Origin: Oscillospiraceae bacterium
GTDB taxonomy: Bacteria > Bacillota > Clostridia > Oscillospirales > Oscillospiraceae
DNA: 35,951 nt
Assembly: GCA_022792495.1 (NCBI GenBank)
Contig: JAAWBD010000065.1
Span: 1 to 35,951 of the forward strand
Direction of reading: 5' to 3'
The notes under the pieces are model-generated. The model saw only the letters and a program-made list of their open reading frames with translations, was not told the DNA's origin and made no database searches. Each line of letters opens with the position of its first letter. The first letter of the stretch is position 1. Shown here piece after piece: positions 24,241-31,868 of this stretch. A program made the translations under genes and the position numbers.

Positions 24241-24252
24241 GGGTGGATGAGA

Positions 24253-24281
24253 TTGCAAAACCAAAGGGGATATGGTATACT
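24253..24281 (+). promoter_or_regulatory. Promoter of holA
   Basis: TTGCAA (24253-24258) and TATACT (24276-24281) are 17 bases apart, 29 bases before the holA ATG. It diverges from the peptidase promoter. Confidence 0.8.
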
Positions 24282-24310
24282 TTTTCCAGGAAATAAGGAG
24301 GAGGCCGTCT

Positions 24311-25345
24311 ATGGCGTATCAGAAGAAAAAGGAAGATCCGTCCTATGAGGAGTTCCGGAAGGAGCTGGGGGCGGAAAGCCTGGGGAACCTCTATATCTTT
24401 CATGGGGAGGAGACCTACCTCCGGGACAAAGGGCTGGAGGATATGAAAGCTCTATTGCTGACCGGGGGGCTGGATGATTTTAACTACCATCTGATCACTG
24501 GGAAGGAGTATACCTTGTCACGCCTTCATGGGGCGGTAAATGCGCTGCCTATGATGAGTGAGCGGACGATGGTGGTGGTGACTGACGTTGATATGGACAA
24601 GGGGGACAGGGAGGGGCTGATGGAGCTGCTGGGGGATCTCCCCGACTATGTATGCCTGGTGTTTGTCTACGACGTTTTGGAGTTCAAGCTGGACAGCCGG
24701 GGAAAGCTGGCCAAGCTGGTGAAGGAGAAGGGAAAGATCGTCAATTTTATCCGGCAGCAGCAGGATAAGCTGGAAAAGTGGATCGCTGTGCGGTTTCAGG
24801 CCCTGGGCCATGAGATCAGCCGGACGGAGGCAAACTACCTGGTGTTCCGCTGTGGGGATCTGATGAATGGGCTGATCTCGGAGATCGGGAAGATCGGGGC
24901 CTATGCCAAGGGGCGGAAGATCACCCGGCAGGATATCGACGCGGTGTCCACCCCACAGCTGGACGCGGTGATCTTCAATTTGACCGATGCTGTGGCGGCC
25001 CGGAACTTTGATCAGGCCTTCCGGGTGCTGGGGGAGCTGTTCCACATGCAGGAGCCCCCAATCAAGCTCATGGCCTCCCTGGCCAAGCAATTGCGGCAGC
25101 TCTATGCCGCCCGGCTGGGGGGAGACCGGCAGAAGAACACCCAGTGGCTCATGGAGCTGTATGGACTGCGGGAGTTTCAGGCTCAAAAGCTGATGCAGGC
25201 GGCCCGGCGGTTCTCCCCGGAGTGGTACCGGTGGGCCCTGCTGCGCTGTGAAGCGGCGGATATGGAGCTGAAGTCCACTGGGGCGGACGGCCAGGAGGTT
25301 TTGGTGAATCTGCTGCTGGAGTTGGCCCAGAGGCAGGCGGCATGA
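24311..25345 (+). CDS. holA: DNA polymerase III subunit delta
   Basis: HolA is the clamp-loader subunit that opens the beta ring. This 344-residue protein has the N-terminal AAA-like region (NLYIFHGEETYLRDKGLEDM at 26-45, the family's opening signature). It also has the middle CLVFVYDVLEFKLDSRGKLA and IGAYAKGRKITRQDID segments, and the C-terminal helical collar ending MELKSTGADGQEVLVNLLLE. ATG 24311 has AAGGAGGAGG 7 bases upstream; the longer frame from 24272 overlaps the promoter. The stop overlaps the rnmV start (ATGA). Confidence 0.93.
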   Translation: MAYQKKKEDPSYEEFRKELGAESLGNLYIFHGEETYLRDKGLEDMKALLLTGGLDDFNYHLITGKEYTLSRLHGAVNALPMMSERTMVVVTDVDMDKGDREGLMELLGDLPDYVCLVFVYDVLEFKLDSRGKLAKLVKEKGKIVNFIRQQQDKLEKWIAVRFQALGHEISRTEANYLVFRCGDLMNGLISEIGKIGAYAKGRKITRQDIDAVSTPQLDAVIFNLTDAVAARNFDQAFRVLGELFHMQEPPIKLMASLAKQLRQLYAARLGGDRQKNTQWLMELYGLREFQAQKLMQAARRFSPEWYRWALLRCEAADMELKSTGADGQEVLVNLLLELAQRQAA

Positions 25346-25950
25346 GAGGAGACGCTTTGCCCCGGATCCGGGAGGCCATTGTGGTGGAGGGACGGTATGA
25401 CAAGAACACCCTGTCCCAGGTGGTGGACGGAGTGATCCTGGAGACCTCCGGGTTTGGAATATTTAAGGATGAGGAGCGGCTGGCTCTGCTGCGCCGGCTG
25501 GCGAAGGAGCGGGGACTTTTGATCCTTACCGACTCTGATGGGGCGGGGTTTGTGATCCGCAATTATCTGAAGGGGGCGGTGGATCCGGCCCTGGTGAAGC
25601 ATGCCTATATTCCTGACCGGCCCGGTAAAGAGAGACGGAAGCGGGCACCGGGGAAGGAGGGGAAGCTGGGCGTGGAGGGGATGCCGCCGGAGGTTTTGCT
25701 GGAGGCCCTCCGCCGGGGGGGAGCCACCTTTCTGGACGGGGAGGAGAGGAGGGGATACGGCCGGCCTATCACCAAGACGGATCTCTACCTGGCAGGGCTT
25801 TCGGGAACCCCTGAGGCGGGGGAGAACCGAAGCGCTCTTTTGAAGCGGCTGGAGCTTCCGGAGCATATGAGCGCCAATGCCCTGCTGGAGATACTGAATG
25901 TGCTCTACAGCCGTGAGGAGCTTGTGAGTATGGGGATCCTGGAGGGGTAG
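25342..25950 (+). CDS. rnmV: Ribonuclease M5 (TOPRIM, DUF4093)
   Basis: RNase M5 matures 5S rRNA in low-GC Gram-positives. The TOPRIM domain is at the N-terminus: IVVEGRYDKNTL with Glu16, GFGIFKDEERLALLRRLA, and LTDSDGAGF with Asp64 and Asp66 binding metal. A C-terminal DUF4093-like part follows (GRPITKTDLYLAGLSG and an ALLEILNVLYSREEL helix). The 202 residues are typical. The ATG overlaps the holA stop by four bases, so translation is coupled. Usual rnmV neighbours such as tatD or ksgA are not present here. Confidence 0.85.
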   Translation: MRGDALPRIREAIVVEGRYDKNTLSQVVDGVILETSGFGIFKDEERLALLRRLAKERGLLILTDSDGAGFVIRNYLKGAVDPALVKHAYIPDRPGKERRKRAPGKEGKLGVEGMPPEVLLEALRRGGATFLDGEERRGYGRPITKTDLYLAGLSGTPEAGENRSALLKRLELPEHMSANALLEILNVLYSREELVSMGILEG

Positions 25951-25952
25951 AA

Positions 25953-26447
25953 ATGAAAACTCTGTATCTCATTGGCGGCCCTATGGGGGTGGGAAAGACC
26001 ACCGTGGGGCAGGAGCTGAAAAGGCGTCTGGACAAGAGTGTGTTCCTGGATGGGGATTGGTGCTGGGATGCCCATCCCTTCCAAGTGACCGGGGAGACCA
26101 AGGCCATGGTGATGGATAACATCTGCCATCTGCTGAACAATTTCCTCCACTGCGGGGCCTATGAGAAGGTGATTTTCTCTTGGGTCATGGATCGGAAGGA
26201 GATTTTGGAGGAGCTACTGGGCAGGCTGGACACCGGAGGCTGTGAGGTGAAATGCCTTTCCCTTGTCTGCGCTCAAGAGACTTTGATCCAAAGGCTGGAG
26301 GAGGATATCCGGGCGGGGAGGCGGGAGCCGGAGGTGATAGAGCGGAGCTTGGGGCGGCTGCCGCTCTATGAGGAACTGGAAACCCGGAAGGTGGATACCA
26401 CGGACTTGACGGCGGCCCAAGCGGCGGAGGCGATCCTGAGGCTGTGA
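25953..26447 (+). CDS. P-loop NTPase / kinase-like protein
   Basis: The 164 residues begin LYLIGGPMGVGKTTVGQELK with a Walker A motif at about 8-16. An FLDGDWCWDAHPF segment (31-43) resembles the substrate-binding part of small-molecule kinases. The lid-like region RLEEDIRAGRREPEVIERSL is Arg-rich. It looks like an AAA_33/shikimate-kinase-like enzyme, but the substrate is unknown. It begins 2 bases after the rnmV stop. Confidence 0.8.
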   Translation: MKTLYLIGGPMGVGKTTVGQELKRRLDKSVFLDGDWCWDAHPFQVTGETKAMVMDNICHLLNNFLHCGAYEKVIFSWVMDRKEILEELLGRLDTGGCEVKCLSLVCAQETLIQRLEEDIRAGRREPEVIERSLGRLPLYEELETRKVDTTDLTAAQAAEAILRL

Positions 26448-26460
26448 AGGAGGGGGAGAG

Positions 26461-26967
26461 ATGGAGAAGGTGATGGTGATCGGCTGCCCTGGGGCGGGGA
26501 AGAGCACCTTTGCCCGCAGGCTACGGGATGGAACCGGGTTACCCCTCTATTATCTGGATATGCTGTGGCATAGGCCGGACGGCACCACCGTGTCCAGAGA
26601 GGCGTTTGACGCTGATTTGGAGCGGATATTGGAGGGGGAAAGGTGGATCATCGACGGGAATTATCTGCGGACTATGGAGGTTCGGCTGAGAGCCTGTGAT
26701 ACGGTTTTTCTGCTGGATTATCCCGTGGAACTGTGCCTTGCGGGGGCGAGGGAGCGGGTGGGCAAGCCGCGGGAGGATATGCCCTGGGTGGAGCGAGAGC
26801 TTGACCGGGAGTTCCGCCGGTGGATCCTAGATTTTCATCAGGATCAGATGCCTGTTATGGAGGAGCTGTTGGGGAGATATCGGGAGAAAAGGCTGATCCA
26901 CTTTCACTCCAGGGAGGAGGCAGAGGAGTATTTGGGCCGGATAGAAAAAATAGGAATGGAGGCTTGA
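26461..26967 (+). CDS. Adenylate-kinase-like P-loop protein (FlaR-type)
   Basis: This protein has 168 residues with Walker A GCPGAGKST at 8-16 and LPLYYLDMLWHRPDGTTVSR at about 27-46. A WIIDGNYLRTMEVRL segment (about 63-77) and FLLDYPVELCL are typical of the 'DNA topology modulation protein FlaR' group of small kinases. That name comes from an old genetic observation; the biochemical role is unknown. AGGAGGGGGAG precedes the ATG, 13 bases after the previous stop. The folT promoter overlaps its last codons. Confidence 0.82.
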   Translation: MEKVMVIGCPGAGKSTFARRLRDGTGLPLYYLDMLWHRPDGTTVSREAFDADLERILEGERWIIDGNYLRTMEVRLRACDTVFLLDYPVELCLAGARERVGKPREDMPWVERELDREFRRWILDFHQDQMPVMEELLGRYREKRLIHFHSREEAEEYLGRIEKIGMEA

Positions 26968-26992
26968 TTTTTGCTTCCGGTTCCTGTATGAT
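26964..26992 (+). promoter_or_regulatory. Promoter of the folT riboswitch transcript
   Basis: TTGATT (26964-26969) and TATGAT (26987-26992) are 17 bases apart. Transcription would start near 27000, right before the riboswitch. Confidence 0.75.
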
Positions 26993-27002
26993 GTATCAGA
27001 AA

Positions 27003-27117
27003 TAGGCAGAGTAGGAAACGGCGTGTTCAGTGCCGGCGGGACGGGGAGTTGTCCGCCGGACGAAGTGAGGGAGTGTCGAAAACCCCTCCGCAGTGCTGTT
27101 TCCGCATCCCGCTGCCG
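27003..27117 (+). promoter_or_regulatory. Tetrahydrofolate (THF) riboswitch aptamer
   Basis: The leader has the conserved aptamer blocks GCAGAGTAGGAAAC (27006-27019), GGCGTGTTCAGTGCC (27020-27034), GGCGGGACGGGGAGTTGTCC (27035-27054) and the closing strand CCGCATCCCGCTGCC (27102-27116). P1 is GGCAG (27005-27009) with CTGCC (27112-27116), and GAAAC pairs with GTTTC. These are the landmarks of the folT-associated THF riboswitch, and the downstream gene is folT, which confirms the call. Confidence 0.9.
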
Positions 27118-27135
27118 CATATAGGCGGTATTGTA

Positions 27136-27192
27136 TCCTCCTTTGTGCGGCTTCCCGAAAGGGCTGCCCAACACAAAAAGGAGGAATTTTTT
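27136..27192 (+). terminator. Riboswitch expression platform: terminator covering the folT ribosome-binding site
   Basis: TCCTCCTTTGTG (27136-27147) pairs with CACAAAAAGGAGGA (27172-27185, two bulged A), with an inner GC hairpin, followed by six T (27187-27192). The 3' arm includes AAGGAGG, the folT Shine-Dalgarno. One fold can therefore end transcription and hide the start site. Confidence 0.75.
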
Positions 27193-27831
27193 ATGTTCGT
27201 GTCCAGCCAGGAGCTCTACAAAACGCCCTTTTCCGCCGCCTATTGGCGCACGGCCGTGAGGGATTTCAGACGGCTCCGGAACCTGGTATTCTCCGCTTTG
27301 ATGATTGCCGCCTGCATGGCCCTGGCCCGGGTGCCCTCCATCCCCATCCACCTGACGGATGTGTATGCCGCCAAGGTGACCTGGGGCTTTCTGGCCCGGA
27401 GCCTCTGCGCCATGATCTGCGGGCCGGTGGCTGGGATGGTCTTTGGACTGGCGGAGGACACGGTGAGCTACCTGGCCAATCCGGCCTTTCCCTATTTCCC
27501 GGGCTATGCCCTCACCACCATGCTGGGATGCCTGATCTACGCCCTGTTTCTCTACCGCACGCAGTTTGGGCCGGTGCGGGTGTTCCTGGCCAAGCTTTTG
27601 ACCAACCTGATGAATGTTTTCTTGGGCAGCCTTTGGAGCACCATCCTGTCCGGGACGGGGAAGGGGTACCTCTATTACATGAGCGCCAGCGCGGTGACCA
27701 ACACCATCAAGCTGATCCCACAGACGGTGATGCTGTGCGTTCTGTTTGCCGCCTTGACCCCCATCCTTCGATCCATGGGCTGGCTTCCTGCGGGAGGGGG
27801 CTGGGCGCTGAAAGGAAAGGAGAGGCCATGA
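27193..27831 (+). CDS. folT: Folate ECF transporter S component
   Basis: FolT binds folate and is moved by the shared EcfAA'T energy module, which is not encoded here. The 212-residue protein has about six membrane segments, beginning with NLVFSALMIAACMALARVPS. Next comes the ECF S-component stretch GFLARSLCAMICGPVAGMVF and GLAEDTVSYLANPAFPYFPG, then LTNLMNVFLGSLWSTIL and a C-terminal hydrophobic helix. The initiation ATG 27193 directly follows the riboswitch T-run; a longer frame starting inside the aptamer is rejected. The stop overlaps the first codon of the antiporter pseudogene. Confidence 0.93.
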   Translation: MFVSSQELYKTPFSAAYWRTAVRDFRRLRNLVFSALMIAACMALARVPSIPIHLTDVYAAKVTWGFLARSLCAMICGPVAGMVFGLAEDTVSYLANPAFPYFPGYALTTMLGCLIYALFLYRTQFGPVRVFLAKLLTNLMNVFLGSLWSTILSGTGKGYLYYMSASAVTNTIKLIPQTVMLCVLFAALTPILRSMGWLPAGGGWALKGKERP

Positions 27832-28818
27832 CCCAGGCCATGTTTTTTTGCCCTCGTTGTACTAGCCTGTGTGGCCGCGGGGCGCTTGTCCGGAAGGCTG
27901 GAGGCGAGAGCGGCCTGTAAGTCATTGTGCTGTGGCAGGGGCTATCTTCCTTTTATGGAGGCTGGATTTCTCTGAGAGCGGACGGACATCCTTTATGTCT
28001 TGCCGCCTCCCTGCCAGCCTTGGCAGGGAGGAATGGCTATCTGGTGGGACTTTGGATGGGGAATTCCGCCGGCGGTGCAGCCCATGGCCTTGGGAGTGGC
28101 AGGGTTCCTCACCTTTGCTGCCAGCCCCACGGCGGTATTTCTGTTGATGAAGCCCTTTTTCCACTCTACACGGCAGTGTCTGCTGGTGTCCTGGGTGGGG
28201 CTTCGGGGGGCGACCTCTATCGTGTTTGCCGTGATGGCGGTGGGTCGGGGGGTGGCTATGGGGCATGATTTGTTTCATGTGGTGTTCTGCGTATGTCTTT
28301 TCTCTATGGCGCTTCAGGGCTCCCTTCTGCCTAAGGTGGCCGAGCGGCTGGATATGACCGACAGCGAGGAAAGCCTGCGCCGGACATTCAATGATTATCA
28401 GGGAGAGAATCTGCTCCATCTGACCCGCTTTCAGATCGGGAATGGACATCCCTGGCAGGGAAAGCGGCTGGCGGATTGCTCTTAGCCGGTGGACGCGCTG
28501 GTGGTGATGATCCAGCGGGGGCGGGAGCAGGTGGTGCCCGGCGGAGATACCCTCTTGATGGAGGGAGATCTGCTGATGGTGAGTACGCCCATCTACGAGG
28601 AGAAGGAGGGGGGAGTGCCCCTGCGGGAGATCCCGGTGGAGCAGGGGAGCCCCTGGGTGGGACAGAGGGTCAGGGAGGTAGATTTTCCGAGCACAACTCT
28701 GATCGTGCTGCTGCGACGGGCAGACGGCTCCGCAGTGGCTCCCAAGGGAGAGACGGAGATCCAGGAGGGAGATACCCTGGTGGTGACAGACTGGGAGGAG
28801 ATAGAAACGAGCCTGTGA
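27828..28818 (+). pseudogene. Decayed K+/H+ antiporter (NhaP2/CvrA type)
   Basis: The remnant starts ATG 27828, overlapping the folT stop (ATGA), with GGAAAGGAG upstream. Removing one T from the seven-T run at 27843-27849 gives MTQAMFFALVVLACVAAG, the first helix of the family, but that frame then loses its homology. A later piece in frame 3 (LAASLPALAGRNGYLVGLWM, from about 28002) matches the region before the family's GNS. The sequence then resumes in frame 1 with GFLTFAASPTAVFLLMKPFF, LVSWVGLRGATSIVFAVMA and DLFHVVFCVCLFSMALQGSL. An in-frame TAG stops it at 28483-28485. The same frame then continues to 28818 with PVDALVVMIQRG and two RCK_C-like units. About half the transport domain is missing. 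It is clearly broken by several independent lesions. Confidence 0.88.
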
Positions 28819-28843
28819 GAGATCCCTCACAGGCTCGTTTTTG
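28807..28843. terminator. Bidirectional terminator after the antiporter remnant
   Basis: A perfect 13-bp stem (28807-28819 / 28826-28838) with a 6-base loop and TTTTT lies at the end of the remnant and the end of the convergent GT-C gene. Confidence 0.85.
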
Positions 28844-30883
28844 TTATTTGATCCACTTGGGGATGCTGTATAGATCCTTATACTCTGGGTAGAGTGCAAT
28901 AAGGGCGTCGGAGATGTCGTGGTACTCCTCCAGATACCAGGGGCGGAGCCGCCGGAAGATTCGGACGGTGACGCCGTTGGCCAGCTGGAAGGTAGGGGCA
29001 AGCTCCACATAGGCTTTTCCGGGGCCTGTGCCATTGAGGATGTGCTCCACCAGAATGGTGAGGATCTGCTGGTTTTCCTCCCCCAGGTGAGTCTGGGGAG
29101 GATCCCCCACCACCAGGTAGTCGGCAAAGGCGGTGTTCCAGTTGAAGGCGTCCCGCTTGTCCACAGTGCCGTGGTATTGGAGGATGGTCTTTACCTCAGG
29201 TTCAGGCAGATCCATGGAGGCCCGGAGGCTGGCAACCGACTCCAGATTCAGGGTGAAGGAGGAGGAGAGCACTACCGCCGTTTTTTGCTCTAACCGGGAG
29301 AGGCTGTCCAGATAGTCGGCTAGCCGGAGAAGCTCGTCCATGTCCGAGCGCTTGGGCCCATAGAAGTGGAAGGAGGGGAACAGATCCGGGGTATCCAGAT
29401 CCTGGACAGAGGTGGGCTGGAGCTTGGGGAAGAAGCAGTAGACAGCCGTTGAGATGGCCAGGAAGGCACTCATGTATTGGGGGGCCCGGGCCAGAGCGTT
29501 TACCGCGATAAAGGCGATGGGAGGCAGGTACATCAGCAGATGCTGCTGTCCGTGGGATTGTACCTGGACAAAGACGGTGAAGCAGGCGGCGATCTGCACA
29601 AGCCCCATGGTGATCTTGAAGCGATCCTCCTTCCGGGCCATATCCACCAGGGCGGCGATAAGGAAGAGAACCAGAAGGACAAGGCCGAAATAGCGGCAGA
29701 AGGAGAGAAAGTCTGTTTTCAGACCAAGGGAATAGGCGGAGTAAAGGTCACCGTAGTCGGGCTCCAGAACCTTGTCCAGCAGAAAACGGAGGGTAAAGGT
29801 GACCCCGCACAGAGCGGTGGAGCAGCACAGGGCCAGGAAATCCCACCACTTTTTATGGTCAAAGAATACCTTCGCCACAAAGACCGCCAGACCGAAGGAG
29901 GCGGCAAAGAAGAGAAAATACCTGCGGCACAGGAAGGTGCCCACCAGCAGAGCCCCCGTCATGATCCCCCGGCTGGCGGCAGGCTTATCGCTGGTATAGA
30001 TGGTATAGGCCCAGATCCCCATGCCGGCGCAGGCCACATCCACCATACCCACCAGACCCGTGTAGCCCAGCATGGGGAACAGGCTGGTCAGCACAAGGCC
30101 GCTCCACTTCTTGGTATTGGCCAGGGCGGTGATACCCCAAAGGGCGGGGAAGGTATAGAAATTGGAAAGGGCAAAAAGAAATACTGTCCGGCTGGTGCCG
30201 AAGATCCGCATGACAAGGGAGATGGGGTAGGCCAGCAGGTAGTTATAATCCTCGGTGAGGGTGGACTCCAGCACAGCGATGATCTGCTTATAGCCTGTGA
30301 CCGTGTCCATAGCCAGGTTCCGGGCGATGGCCCAGTAGCCGGCATTGTCCCAGATATATACTGTGTTGGAGGTGAAGGCATAGAGGGCAGTGGCTAAATT
30401 GAGGCAGACAAAAATGACTAAAAGCTGTTTCCAATCCGCCTTGGCTACGTCGATCAGTTCCCGGCCAGCCTTTAAAAGGGCCATGGTGATAACAGCAAAA
30501 ATAACAGCGTTGCCCAGGTGACAGAGGAATTCCAGTTCCCAGCCCGCAGGGAGCCACTCAATGATAGGGAGAGGGTGGGTGGGCATGGAGCAACTGATAT
30601 CAAAAAACCAGCCCAGAAGCAGAGGAGGAACCAGGGACAGCAGGTTTTTCCACCAGGCTGTCCAGGGCAAAAGAACCCTGCGGGTCAGCTTACAGGTGGC
30701 CTCTATGATCAGGAGGAGAGCGGAAATGATCCCGGCGGCCAGAATCAGATTTTCCGCGGGATAAACGTCCCCCCAAGGGATCCAGAGGCGCACCAAAACC
30801 CAAGCTGCCAGCATGGGGAATACCGCCGTGCGCGCCAGCCAGGATAGGATGGTTATGAGGATTTGTTTTGTCTTTTCAGGCAT
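28844..30883 (-). CDS. Multispan GT-C-like glycosyltransferase-type membrane protein
   Basis: A 679-residue protein with roughly a dozen hydrophobic segments, beginning ILITILSWLARTAVFPMLAA. A first periplasmic-type loop carries YIWDNAGYWAIARNL with Asp179, placed as the catalytic Asp of GT-C enzymes such as ArnT/PMT. The last 200 residues are soluble and outside. I infer a lipid-linked-sugar transferase, but a non-enzymatic membrane protein is possible. Start ATG 30883 has no good Shine-Dalgarno and lies 6 bases after the HIT gene stop, so it likely depends on coupled translation. Base composition is less GC-rich than in the first half of the window. Confidence 0.72.
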   Translation of the reverse strand: MPEKTKQILITILSWLARTAVFPMLAAWVLVRLWIPWGDVYPAENLILAAGIISALLLIIEATCKLTRRVLLPWTAWWKNLLSLVPPLLLGWFFDISCSMPTHPLPIIEWLPAGWELEFLCHLGNAVIFAVITMALLKAGRELIDVAKADWKQLLVIFVCLNLATALYAFTSNTVYIWDNAGYWAIARNLAMDTVTGYKQIIAVLESTLTEDYNYLLAYPISLVMRIFGTSRTVFLFALSNFYTFPALWGITALANTKKWSGLVLTSLFPMLGYTGLVGMVDVACAGMGIWAYTIYTSDKPAASRGIMTGALLVGTFLCRRYFLFFAASFGLAVFVAKVFFDHKKWWDFLALCCSTALCGVTFTLRFLLDKVLEPDYGDLYSAYSLGLKTDFLSFCRYFGLVLLVLFLIAALVDMARKEDRFKITMGLVQIAACFTVFVQVQSHGQQHLLMYLPPIAFIAVNALARAPQYMSAFLAISTAVYCFFPKLQPTSVQDLDTPDLFPSFHFYGPKRSDMDELLRLADYLDSLSRLEQKTAVVLSSSFTLNLESVASLRASMDLPEPEVKTILQYHGTVDKRDAFNWNTAFADYLVVGDPPQTHLGEENQQILTILVEHILNGTGPGKAYVELAPTFQLANGVTVRIFRRLRPWYLEEYHDISDALIALYPEYKDLYSIPKWIK

Positions 30884-30889
30884 GTTGTG

Positions 30890-31228
30890 TTAGCCGGGAG
30901 GCCAGGTCATATCCCGGCCGGAGAGGACGTGGAAATGGAGGTGATGGACGCTCTGTCCCGCCTGGTCGCCAATGTTGGAAACCACCCGGTAGCTCTCCAG
31001 TCCCAATTCCTTGGCCAGGGAGGAAATGACGGCAAAGATATGTCCCACAGTAGCTGCATTTTTCTCATCTACCTGGGAGACAGACTGGATGTGCGCCTTG
31101 GGGATCACCAGAAAATGGACGGGGGCCTGGGGATCAATGTCATAGAAGGCGTAGCAGAGTTCGTCCTCATAGACCTTTTTGGAGGGGATGTCCCCGGCGA
31201 TGATCTTGCAAAAGAGGCAAGCGCTCAT
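30890..31228 (-). CDS. HIT-family nucleotide-binding protein (HINT-like)
   Basis: The 112 residues comprise CLFCKIIAGDIPSKKVYED at 4-22 (zinc-type Cys pair C4/C7), FYDIDPQAPVHFLVIPKAHI at 28-47, and the histidine triad QSVHHLHFHVL at 92-102, with H96, H98 and H100. HINT proteins hydrolyse AMP-linked phosphoramidates. The full length matches. AAAGGAGCCT lies upstream of ATG 31228, and a promoter is at 31264-31292. It is followed 6 bases later by the GT-C gene, forming a two-gene operon. Confidence 0.95.
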   Translation of the reverse strand: MSACLFCKIIAGDIPSKKVYEDELCYAFYDIDPQAPVHFLVIPKAHIQSVSQVDEKNAATVGHIFAVISSLAKELGLESYRVVSNIGDQAGQSVHHLHFHVLSGRDMTWPPG

Positions 31229-31263
31229 TGGAGGTAGGCTCCTTTCTTTTTTCTCAATTTTCT

Positions 31264-31292
31264 ATTTTATACCGAGAAGCGACAGTTGGCAA
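31264..31292 (-). promoter_or_regulatory. Promoter of the HIT - GT-C operon
   Basis: On the minus strand, TTGCCA (31287-31292) and TAAAAT (31264-31269) are 17 bases apart, 35 bases before the HIT ATG. Confidence 0.7.
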
Positions 31293-31315
31293 GATGAAAA
31301 AGGAAAATTAAGGAG

Positions 31316-31343
31316 AAAAGCCTGCCTTTGCAGGCGGGCTTTT
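31316..31343 (-). terminator. Terminator after the cupin gene
   Basis: AAAAGCCTGCCT (31316-31327) pairs with AGGCGGGCTTTT (31332-31343, one G-T pair). On the minus strand it starts 3 bases after the cupin stop and ends in CTTTTCTC. Confidence 0.75.
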
Positions 31344-31346
31344 GGT

Positions 31347-31676
31347 TTACTGCTGGGGGACTACGGCGAAAAACTCCAGATCCTCGTCACTGTCATTGAT
31401 GAGGCTGTGGGCGTGGCCTTTGGGGCAGTAGTGGCAGGAGCCGGGGCCCAGGGGCTCGGATTCATCGTCGTATAAGATCTTTCCCGTGCCGCTGAGAATG
31501 TATATGACCTCGCAGCTGGCGTCATGGGAGTGGAGACCCAGGGAGGCGCCGGGGATGAGCCGGCCCTGCATGATTTTGCAGAGGTCGTCGGAGAAGCTTT
31601 TGACCCGAAATTCCTTTTCTCCGCCCCGCATGTGAGGAATGACGGTTTCCGGAATGGAGCTGAAGTCAATGTTCAT
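31347..31676 (-). CDS. Single-domain cupin protein
   Basis: The 109 residues match the small cupin family: RLIPGASLGLHSHDASCEVI at 39-58 carries the first metal motif (H48, H50, E56). CHYCPKGHAHSLINDSDED at about 80-98 carries the second (H84 or H86 region). Such proteins bind a metal and often act as sugar isomerases, dioxygenases or sensors; no substrate can be given. ATG 31676 is preceded by AAGGAGG 8 bases upstream; a longer reading to 31760 lacks such a site. A TATAAT is present just upstream but without a -35. Confidence 0.88.
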   Translation of the reverse strand: MNIDFSSIPETVIPHMRGGEKEFRVKSFSDDLCKIMQGRLIPGASLGLHSHDASCEVIYILSGTGKILYDDESEPLGPGSCHYCPKGHAHSLINDSDEDLEFFAVVPQQ

Positions 31677-31868
31677 GCTGAGAACCCTCCTTATTATAGA
31701 AATGGCCCTTGTTTCGGTATAGGCTCCGCCTTTTCTCGCGGGAGGGGAAAATAGTAACATATTCCCCGGGTAACCGGGATCCAGAGAGGACGGAGCGGGG
31801 AGAATGATGGCAAGGGAAACTATTTTTTTATTTTATACCTTAGAAGGAGGAGAGGCAAGAGGGAAGGG

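Noticed and set aside
23088-24296. 402-codon plus-strand frame over the P1 peptidase
   Set aside because: Begins inside the rubredoxin terminator and lies antisense to a gene with clear family motifs.
31761-31868. Gap between the cupin and bile salt hydrolase genes, checked for a terminator or small gene
   Set aside because: Only a short CCCGG/CCGGG palindrome and a T-run on the plus strand are present; neither forms a convincing terminator, and no ORF is seen.
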